Assembly: GCA_021464415.1 (NCBI GenBank)
Contig: CM038470.1
Coordinates: 27,615,601 to 27,679,600 of the forward strand
Direction of reading: 5' to 3'
Origin: Lonicera japonica
Lineage: Eukaryota; Streptophyta; Magnoliopsida; Dipsacales; Caprifoliaceae
DNA length: 64,000 nucleotides
Shown here: positions 55,170-64,000 of the stretch, piece after piece
Numbering within the stretch: the stretch's first letter is position 1
How the letters are laid out: each line of letters opens with the position of its first letter
Made by a program: the position numbers and the translations under genes
The notes under the pieces: model-generated
The model's input: only the letters and a program-made list of their open reading frames with translations
Told to the model about the DNA's origin: nothing
Databases searched by the model: none

Positions 55170-58100
55170 TAATTATTACCGGTGTCATTATTTTCAAAAA
55201 GCAAGAGATGAGTCATGAAGATTGTATTTAGTGCGAATGTTATATTTAGTGCAAATAGTGAATGTTGATTGTGTCAGGAGAAGAAAATGAAGTTTAGCAT
55301 ATATTAATTATAGAAGATTTTTTACTTTTTAACTTTTGTCTTGCATATATATATATGGGTTTATATGTTGTGTTTAAAATCATCATGAGAAGAGAGAAGT
55401 GAGTGTCTAGACTCTTGTAAAATAAAAACCTTTTAATATGAATAGATTCAATAAGAATTCTTCAAAATTTGTTAACAAAATCTCTTATAAGAATTAATAA
55501 AGTTTTCTTCTTTCATATTCTTTCTTGTAAGTTTTGATTTCTTTGGTTATCATTGTAAGTATTTATCTCTTTATTTAAGTTTATTTATATTCTTTCTTCT
55601 TTTATTATATTACTCGAGGTTAATCTTCTCTTGATAATTTACGAATCAACATTGAAAAAGTATTTACAGTTAAAATCTATCTTGAATTTTATAGGAATAC
55701 CATCTCCTTTGTAACAAGGCGAATGGTTTTTGACTTGTAAAATTTCTGAAGAAAGGCTCCGTTAAACAGTAAAATGAGCAATGATAGAACAAACAATTAA
55801 TTAATGTGGTTAAGTTGAAAAATAAATTGAGAGGCATGCAACCATCTCATGATCAGTTTTATAAGTTGTGTTCTCGCCTTCTTTAAATTTTTGTAAAGAA
55901 AAAATTTCCTCGCACTTGAAAGAAAAAAGAAATTCAAGGAAAAAGTCAAAACTTATTTATTTTATTTTTCAAGTTGCTATGAAACGGAGCATTAATATCT
56001 TAAATTGTGAAAGTTTTTATCATGTTTAAATAATATTTTTGGTACGAACCAAAATTACTATTTATGTATTAAAGCAATCTAATAGTATTTGATCAATTAT
56101 AAGTTTATAACTATTACAACTTTTTTAATATAGACGGATCTATAGCGAGCTTTTTTTTGGGGGGGGGGGGGCAGTCGCCCCACCTACATTTTTTTCAATT
56201 AACTATAACTATGTAGAGAATTCTTAAAAGACAATAAAATGCCCCTCTAAACTTATTTATTTACAAGTCTGTCATCCCTAAGTTACCTATATATATATAT
56301 ATAACATTTAATTAAGTTTAAACAATTAAATGGACTGAAAACTAAGAAATCTTTCAAAGTGCTGCAGTAGATATAACTCCAGAAAGTGCATCTTAATATT
56401 TAAAAGTGAGAGACATTAGGATTTGTGCTCTATTTAAAAATTGTGCATCTAATCGAGTAATTTTTGACCTTTTCTCCAATTCTCTGTATTTTGTTCAGAC
56501 TTCAATTTGTTTTATCGTTCTATGCCAACAAAATAAATAATAATGGCGCTTATGATATTTTTAATTTATTAGTATTCAATGTATGCTCCCTTGCTCAAAT
56601 TTATGCTGCTTTTTAACTTCTACTTGGTGAAAAAAATAACTTTCTAACCTGTGAAAAAAATATATATTATAAAGCATAGTTGTAATTATAATCGAACACT
56701 TATGGCTATTTATTAACTTTTTAGAAAATGTTTATAGATGTACATGTGAATTAATCTTAACTTGTGTCAAAAACACTATATATTCTTAAAAAAATATATA
56801 TTACAATTGCAATCACACTTGGTATAATTAGGGTATCCAACCAATTTCACAAAACATAACTTGTTTATAAGCCAAGCATTTTAACAATTAAATTATTTGA
56901 AATAGTGACAAGAGTTGATTGGGAAGAGGAACTCCCAAATACAAGAACAAGCTATAATTAAAGCTATATGGACTATACCTTATTGTTGGTCGATGTAGAA
57001 GAGAAAGAAAGAAATAGGAATCATGCTGCTACAACTTGTGTTTAATCTTTTCGACAACTAAACCTTCCTATGTCAGTGAACATGAAGAATGAATAATCTG
57101 ATGCACCAGAGAAAATGAATTTGAACAACACTTAGCTAATTTCCAACTTCGATCCCTTAAACAATGCTAAAACCTTCACTGATCGTATAGAGAACGCATC
57201 GTTTTTATGAATAGACAAACCAACCAACACTAACCCCGAGTCATTGTGAATCACCAACCCCAAACCAATAATCTAATTGTACTCATCTGTAGCTGTGTCA
57301 ACTTTTAATTTAACCTAACCCCTATTAAGGAGAGGCACCGAATAATTAGAGGCAATGCATATATGAATCATGGATGGAGATATCTTGGCCTTCTTAAACT
57401 AAATAAGATACTCACACATGTTCAGAAAAAATCCACTTCGCATTTTTTCCTTTATCTCCACGCACAATTATATTTCTATCTTATCAAATAGCCCAAACTA
57501 ATATAAGAAACAAACCAACCAAATCACCTCATCTTTTCGTCAACACCAAAACACTATAACCATGTCTAGACTACTAAAGTCAATCATCAACTTAGCCAAA
57601 CACTTAGCGTTCTAGACACCCATCACGTGAGGACACAACAAAATAACATGCATGCAAACTCTACCTCTCGTTCATAAAAAGCATATATTATCCTCACAGA
57701 TCGACTTTCATACACAACGGAATGCCTTGTTGGTAGGGCATCATAGTTAGCTAGCCTTCTAAGATTTTTTTTTTAACTTTACTTGGAACTTTCACTTTAC
57801 ACCATTCGTTAGACCCTAGTTACATTTGAGGCCAATTCACTTTGATAACTCCATCCATTGAAATGCAATATCCACTTCGATAATAGTACTTCACAAATTA
57901 TTAAATGCCACGCCACTTCATCTATACAAAACATAATTTATTATGGACCTCACTAACGGGTCTTGTTATGTACCTAAACTTGAGATTAAGAACAAAATGT
58001 CAAATTTAATCAGTCTTTACCATATATATGACGAGTCGTACTAGCTAGTTTTTTTTTTTTAAATTATTTCTTAGATGAAGACAAAGAAATAGAACACTAA

Positions 58101-58385
58101 GGCTCCGTTTGATTGAAAAGATGAAAAAGGAAAATAAATTTAGTTAGTTTGTGTGAAAAGATAAAAAATAAGTTGAGAGATGTTGCTTATTTTATAAATA
58201 GATATCCTCTATCCTTCTATATTTTTGGTGAAAAATTTATCCTCACCACCAAGCAAAGAAATTTTTTTCATGGAAAATCTTAAAAATCAAGAAGTTATCA
58301 CTCATATTACTCAACTTATTTTCTATCTTTTCACTCAAACTAACTCAATTTATTTTCCTTTTCCATCTTGCAATCAAACGGAGCC
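58101..58385. mobile_element. Tourist-like (PIF/Harbinger) MITE
   Basis: The terminal inverted repeats begin GGCTCCGTTTGATTG on both strands and extend about 28 bp with few mismatches. A TAA target duplication flanks both sides (58098-58100 and 58386-58388). It is 285 bp long with no coding capacity. Confidence 0.85.
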
Positions 58386-58664
58386 TAATAGTAAGAATTT
58401 GATTATCCCATTCAAAGGGATCTCATCTCAAAATTCTCCATGATGGACTAACCAACTATAAATAAATCTTACTATAAGGGTAAGAGTAGGGACATATATT
58501 AGTCTTTATTGTGCGTCTACTTCTTACAAAAGGCGAACATCCTTGTTATAAAATGATCACGTAGGTCCTTGGGTAAACATAAAAAAGGTGGCTACAACGT
58601 CCCTTAGCTCTTTCTTTTAACATGTATAAGACGTCAAATGTGTTGAACACGACTTGCATATTAG

Positions 58665-58893
58665 ATTACATGTAAATACGTTAGTGATTATTTCGCAAGA
58701 TTGAATAATATAATAAAAAGTATTTAACTAGTGTTATATATTCATTAAATCTACATTATTTTAGCTCCTTAATTAAAGTATATATTACATGTAAATACGT
58801 TAGTGATTAGTTCGCAAGATTGAATAATATAATAAAAAGTATTTAACTAGTGTTATATATTCATTAAATCTACATTATTTTAGCTCCTTAAAG
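58665..58893. repeat. Near-perfect two-copy tandem repeat, 119-bp period
   Basis: ATTACATGTAAATACGTTAG starts at 58665 and again at 58784. The following 100-plus bases match with a single visible substitution (ATTATTTCG versus ATTAGTTCG), up to TTAGCTCCTTAA in each copy. The near-identity implies a very recent duplication. Confidence 0.9.
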
Positions 58894-60586
58894 TATATGA
58901 ATTGCAAGATTTAATTTTTATCATTTTGTATACCACAAAACGATCACATATTATTTTATTTGTTTAAAAGTTTTTACAAGTTTCAACCAACAACATAAAT
59001 GTTTGAATTACTCAACAAATTTTCAGTTTCTCATCTCATGACCCATATAATAATTGTTATAAAGGAAGCAAAAAAGTCAAATTCGGAGTGGGTTTAACAT
59101 AATCCAAATGTAACTCATCTTAAAATATGTCTAACTTGATCCAATTAAAATTTAACTCGCACAAAATTTGTCTCATTAAAGCATCCACATTGCATATAGC
59201 AAACTTGCAAATTTGTCATATGCAGTCAATATCGTCAACATCGCGAATGTATAAAATCAACTTCGACCCCGCGCGGCGCCGGCACCCATGTATAACCCCA
59301 GCGGCAACACGCAGCAGAACACGCACAAGAGTAGCGAATGTAGCACCGCACACAAATAATCGCCTTGCCTCCTGGTGTTACTTACCATTGGGGTCTGAAT
59401 TTAAATTTTACTATTAAGTATCATTCGTATGAACTAAAAGGGTAACAAACAAATATTAGTAAGGGTAAGACACACCCGTATGAGTCATACGAATGTGGCT
59501 TACTTGTATGAATTTTGTTTCCCTTCATCTTGCCACACAAGTATGAGTCGTACAAGTTTGCGAGACTTATATGGTTATTTTTTTTTAACATATGTGACGC
59601 AACATCACAAAAAACTTGATGATATAATCATAAATTTGTGAGGTAAATTTACTTTATACATTGTGAATGCTCTTAGACCACTTAAAATAGTCATTTTTTC
59701 CTTACCGCTTTCCATCGTAAAAATGTTAAATGGTTTATTTAATATAAGTTTCTATATACATTGTATGTGACATAACAATTGAGTTACATCAAAAATTCTA
59801 TCAGCATTTCTATAATTGGGGTCTTTTTGCTAATAGGAATTTTAAATATGAGATTTACAAAAGTGGCATCCTCTCTAGTCTTGTATTAGAGAGGTCACAT
59901 GTTCGAAACTCATGGATGCGGTATTTGAACTTAATAAAGTGGTACTTAATAAAAGTGGTTTGTTCACCCTTTGTGGGTGGTTGGATATGTCCACCTCTTA
60001 TGTGGGTGGTTGGAGATTTGTCCACCTCTTATGTGGGTAGTTGGAGATGCATATGGTATGGTTCGTGTGATTGTGTGGTTGGTGACGCAGAAGGAAGCTG
60101 AAGCTGCTCTCTCGGTTCGGTTCGGTTCGATTGGGAGACTCTCATGAGGGTGACGCGAAGCAAAGCTTACTTGTTCATCTCTTTGGTCAGCGAATTATGT
60201 AGTTCATAGTTAACTAGGACGACAGAATTCTATGTCTGACTCCATATAATTGTCTTTGATATGAATGATTAATCAAAAAAAAAAATATATGAGATTTACA
60301 AAATCTCATAATTTATGAAATTAATATATTATTTTATTTCATTTGGTAACGTATTTTCGTATTGGTTATAAGATGGTTACTCTACGTGTCATGGTGCCCA
60401 ACGGCTCCCAAAACCTTTTTAGTGGATAAGATCAGAGATTCAGAGAGACCACACAGGGCAGGACTCAAAACTCGCACGCACTCAGTCGCTCTTTATCTCC
60501 ATATCCAAACACCTACAGAGGGGGAAAATGGTGATCTAGAGAGAGAAAAAGAAAAAACTTCCATTTCAATCTCAAAACTCAGAGAC

Positions 60587-61660
60587 ATGAAGCTCTCACT
60601 AAAACTCCAACAAGACCAGCACCACCAAAACCAAAAAAACCCTAATCAAAACCCCCTCCTCCTCCGTGCCAAAGTTCCCATCACAGTCTTCGGCCTCCCC
60701 TTCCTCTCCGGCTTAGTTGCCGCCGATCAACACCCCTCCGACCTATCCCTATCCCTCCGCACCAATTTCTCCTCCGGCCCCTCCCTCAAACTCTCCTACA
60801 CCCCTACCTCCACCACCACTGCCGGCGCCACCACAGCCGCCGCGGCTCCACTAACCCTAACCCTGAGATCCGGCCTCAGCCTCTCCGGCTCGCCGAACAA
60901 CTCGCCTCTCGTTATCTCCGCTCACTTCTCCTTCTCCCCTCAAAACCCTAGCCCTAACCCTACTTTCTCTCTCCAATTCAAGCCCAACTTTGGGGATTTC
61001 TCTCTCCGCAAAACGACATTGTCAAACCCTAGCCCTAGCCCTAACCATAATGGTTCGGTCAATTCGTTTGAGTTTGTGCCATTGGAGAGGCCGATGACTT
61101 GGAATGACTTTAAGGTAGAATCTGCTACGAAAGACTCAATTTTGTCGGGGATTGCTGTGATGACGAAAACTGCATTGCCGGTTACTAAGAATGTAGCGGT
61201 GAATCTCCGGTGGGGTGTGAATTTTCCGGCTGATTTTGGGAAGCAGTTGCCGGTTTTGAGTGTGAATAAGATAAAAATCGAGAGGATCGACGAAGTAAAG
61301 GAAGTGAAGGAGAAAAAAAAGGAGAGTGAAGTTCGCGATTTGGAGATGTTGAAGGGTATGTATGCATGGATGAGAAGAGAAGTGAATGATTTAGAGAGAG
61401 AAAACAGGGAGTTGAAGAATAAGTTGGAGGAAGTGAAATTGAGGAACCCAGTGAAGAATAATCATGGCTATGGTGGTGGTGATCGGAAAAAGTTGCCGCT
61501 GCCGGTGGTCGAAAATTCCAGTGGGTTTGAGCAGTGGAGGAAGAACAAGAACGGTGGAGATGAGAATGGGAAGAAAGATGTCAAGACGAATGTGAATGTG
61601 AGTACGACGAGTGATGTGGAGAGTGAGTTGCAAAGAGCTATTATGGCTGCTTCAACTTAG
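60587..61660 (+). CDS. Beta-rich plant protein with coiled-coil tail, possibly OEP40-like
   Basis: Intronless, 357 residues from the ATG opening MKLSLKLQQD. An upstream in-frame ATG (60362) is rejected because the added 75 codons look like 5' leader and the family begins with MK-basic residues. The N-terminal half alternates polar and hydrophobic residues in many short strands (LLLRAKVPITVFGLPFLSGL, DLSLSLRTNFSSGPSLKLSY, LTLTLRSGLSLSGSP, FSLQFKPNFGDFSLRK, VTKNVAVNLRWGVNF), typical of a beta-barrel or beta-sandwich. Two low-complexity linkers (Thr/Ala near 65-85, Ser/Pro/Asn near 145-160) separate strands. Residues about 245-290 form a charged coiled coil (EVRDLEMLKGMYAWMRREVN, DLERENRELKNKLEEVK). 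From memory it resembles Arabidopsis At3g57990, reported as the chloroplast outer-envelope channel OEP40, but that link is uncertain. No transit peptide is seen, consistent with an outer-envelope protein. Confidence 0.8.
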   Translation: MKLSLKLQQDQHHQNQKNPNQNPLLLRAKVPITVFGLPFLSGLVAADQHPSDLSLSLRTNFSSGPSLKLSYTPTSTTTAGATTAAAAPLTLTLRSGLSLSGSPNNSPLVISAHFSFSPQNPSPNPTFSLQFKPNFGDFSLRKTTLSNPSPSPNHNGSVNSFEFVPLERPMTWNDFKVESATKDSILSGIAVMTKTALPVTKNVAVNLRWGVNFPADFGKQLPVLSVNKIKIERIDEVKEVKEKKKESEVRDLEMLKGMYAWMRREVNDLERENRELKNKLEEVKLRNPVKNNHGYGGGDRKKLPLPVVENSSGFEQWRKNKNGGDENGKKDVKTNVNVSTTSDVESELQRAIMAAST

Positions 61661-64000
61661 TGAGGTTTGAAACTTTGAATTATATGCGTTTTCGAATTCA
61701 TTGATATTATATTTGAATGTAAATAAGAATTGCTATGTATTTGCCTTTTTTGTTTGATATGTTGCTCTTCTTTGCAGTGATAGATTAGATATCTATTCAT
61801 TTGCATGTTGGTTAAGATTACAGAAGAAATTGGGCATTGACGATGGGAACTTAGTTGTATGGTAAGTTATTTGGGCGTTGAAATAGGGGTATGATAAAAG
61901 AAAGAAATATATAAAATAAATAACGTATAGTATTTTAAGGGAAAAAGAGTACAGTCTAGAGAGAGCATGTAAATCAGTAAATGTAGGAGAGACTGAAGCG
62001 AAGCAGTTTCACACCTCCCGCCGAACTCTTTAGTGTATGACAGTGAGTGTTGCTGAACTGAAATTTATCATACCCTTATACTACGGAACATTGTTTTATC
62101 CTAACTATAGTACCTATACTATCCGTAATCCATTGCGAATGCTCCAAGTCAATAAGTGTGAAACATAGTTTTGATTCCTATGAATAACATAACAAAGCAA
62201 ATCAAGAAGATTGAATCCGATAAAGTTATTGTAGGATGGTAGCGTGTACTGGGGTAGTAATGTATATATCAGTGTGGTATATAATGAGGGGTTACTCGAT
62301 CAATGGAAATGCAACACAATAATCTCAAAACATATCATTTCATTAATCATGATAATAACATTAGAATTAGAAGTACATTACAAGATAAAGACAAATGGGA
62401 ATGCTTGTATTGGCTTAGAGTGAAGACATACGTACCCAAACAATTAGAGAGTGAGAGGTAGAGACACCAGACCGGCAGTACCGGTAAGGGTGAATAGGTG
62501 AGGTATCTGAGAGGAGAGGCTGTTGAGATCTATCATAATGGCGAGTTAATGACTTAATGTCCCTTTATATAGCCTTGATTGTAAGACGTGTTAAATCACC
62601 ATTAATGTAAATGGACAATTATTATGGGGATGTCTCCCTAGATTGTCAACCAAGTAAAATGATGTCCCGCATAGGGTAATACGCTGGTGTCTCTCTATCT
62701 CTCATGAGTCTCATCTGAGCGACTGGATCCAGTGTGGACCCGGCCGTCCTTATGTCTAATTCTCCATGCCACCAATTCTAGGTTTCTCGGGACAGGCCTA
62801 GGTTTGCTGGGCTCTGCTCTTACCGGTTGGGACTTGGCCCTTTAGTTTTAACGGTATGCTGACTGTTTGCCTGTAACAGTTATGTTCTTGAATTTTGATA
62901 TATGAAACTGTATATAAACATAAGTTTTTTGAAGTTTCGTGGGTTAAGGTAGAAGAAGTGGGAAAAAAGGTGGATAAGAAAACATTATGTAACCCTTGAA
63001 AGTGGGATAAACTAGCAAAATTAAAGGGTAGATTTAAAGCTTCTTCCTTTTGACTTGGTTATAGAATTGTTTAAATTTTGGGCTTGTTTGCTACGAACAT
63101 TTTGCACTTGGGTGAAAAACAATTTGGTATTTTTTTTTTTTGACTATTTCGAGTAAATCTTTTGCCTGTATAAAGTCATGAATTCATGAATAAATGCACT
63201 CACAATAATAATGAAATCTGAAAGATTTCACCCAACCAAATATGTAGAAGCAAATTGAATGCATATCAATCAAAATGTGTGATCTTGAAACTAACCCCAA
63301 GGATTGTCGTAGTTGTATTCAATATTTCAGTTTACTTAACATCAGTGCGAGATCTTGGCCTGGCACATAGCCTAGATTGACTCCCCCTAGCATGGTGGGA
63401 TGGCGATTAAATATGATTGGCGGTTTTTCCTTGAAAATTATTTTTTCATGTTTGAATTATGTGCAATATTTGTTTAGGGAATTTAGTGTCTTCATTTAAA
63501 TTAAATTTAAAGTTTTGTAATATTATACTTCTAATATATAAATACACACAAGAATATGTACCCAAAAAAAAAATACATACAAAAATTGCCCCGACCTAGC
63601 CTAGATGCGTTGTCTCCACCTAGGCACTTTAGGTGCTAGGCCCCCTCCTAGAGAGGCCTATGGCTTTGAAGAATGTATTGATCTAAACTAAATGCATCTT
63701 CGATTTTGGATAAATCCTTCTTTCCTACATGATAATCTCAAAGTGGGGATGGGGTCACGGTTGTACTTGCAACCTGTGAGATTGAAATCTAGGACCTTTT
63801 AAGTTTGGTTGAGAGTGAGAATCTAGGACCTTTTAAGTTTGGTTGAGAGTGTTTACCACTGGAACTCACGACGACTCTTTCTTTTTATGAGTTACTAGGA
63901 TTTTGTGAGTTCATTCTTGATAATATTGCGGGATTTCACTGTAAAGTATAATGCGATTCAGAATAGAAGTAATATAGAAATACCAAAAATAAATACAGAC
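61661..64000. other. Intergenic, no gene seen
   Basis: Downstream of the last gene. Around 62220-62900 the composition and a minus-strand TATA-like CTATATAAAGG suggest a solo LTR, but no ends were found. A possible tRNA-related SINE remnant on the minus strand lies at about 63735-63875 (A box-like TTCCAGTGGTAA, B box-like GGTTGCAAGTAC), and inside it a 35-bp tandem repeat at about 63788-63850 (ATCTAGGACCTTTTAAGTTT twice). Confidence 0.5.

Larger units (their letters stand above)
52933..60586. other. Intergenic, contains the Mutator-like element
   Basis: Spacer between the divergent TOM2B-like gene and the gene at 60587. Apart from the Mutator-like element (53433-55169), the MITE at 58101-58385, the tandem repeat at 58665-58893 and a G13 run (56159-56171), I see only decayed A/T-rich DNA. 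A short 33-34-bp tandem repeat (TGTCCACCTCTTATGTGGGT) lies at about 59960-60050. The stretch around 59260-59350 is GC-richer but has no gene signature. Confidence 0.55.

Noticed and set aside
59250..59400. GC-richer stretch with Arg/Thr-rich frame
   Set aside because: Too short, no splice-site pair and no homology; composition alone does not support a gene.
60362..60586. N-terminal extension of the last gene from an upstream ATG
   Set aside because: The added 75 residues have leader-like composition, and the family-like start is the MKLSLK at 60587.

Overview
This window is nuclear DNA from a flowering plant, almost certainly a eudicot. It is AT-rich, its genes are split by GT-AG introns, and it is dense in MITEs, hAT and Mutator-like elements, tRNA-derived SINEs and A/T microsatellites. 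I cannot name the species. There are six protein-coding genes and one snoRNA gene; everything else is introns and repeat-laden intergenic DNA.

Layout: (1) 2216-7283, +, the 3' five coding exons of a TOM2A-type tetraspanin, whose first exon(s) lie left of the window. (2) 17313-23381, +, a complete ten-exon type I inositol polyphosphate 5-phosphatase. (3) 26554-34130, +, a complete four-exon class III peroxidase of the peroxidase-20 type with a 4.3 kb third intron full of repeats. (4) 34843-38191, +, a complete four-exon SRG1-like 2-oxoglutarate/Fe(II) dioxygenase. (5) 41759-42268, -, three box C/D snoRNAs in one apparent transcription unit, with telo-boxes and a TATA box upstream. (6) 48329-52932, -, a five-exon TOM2B homologue. 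(7) 60587-61660, +, an intronless gene for a 357-residue beta-rich protein with a coiled-coil tail, possibly an OEP40-like envelope protein. Between 53433 and 55169 sits a Mutator-like element with long inverted termini, a 9-bp target duplication and an internal fragment that looks captured from an ARMADILLO REPEAT ONLY gene.

The strongest points are two. The snoRNA cluster was found by reading: each unit has boxes C/D, a terminal stem and 11-13 nt antisense matches to 18S or 25S rRNA, and the +5 rule lands on sites known to be methylated in other eukaryotes. Second, TOM2A and TOM2B homologues occur in the same window; from memory the two Arabidopsis genes were both removed by one tom2-1 deletion, so this may be conserved linkage. 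No bacterial, viral or CRISPR system is present. Exon boundaries were derived by hand from splice consensus, reading-frame continuity and remembered family sequences; rRNA and family matches are from memory and were not run against a database.
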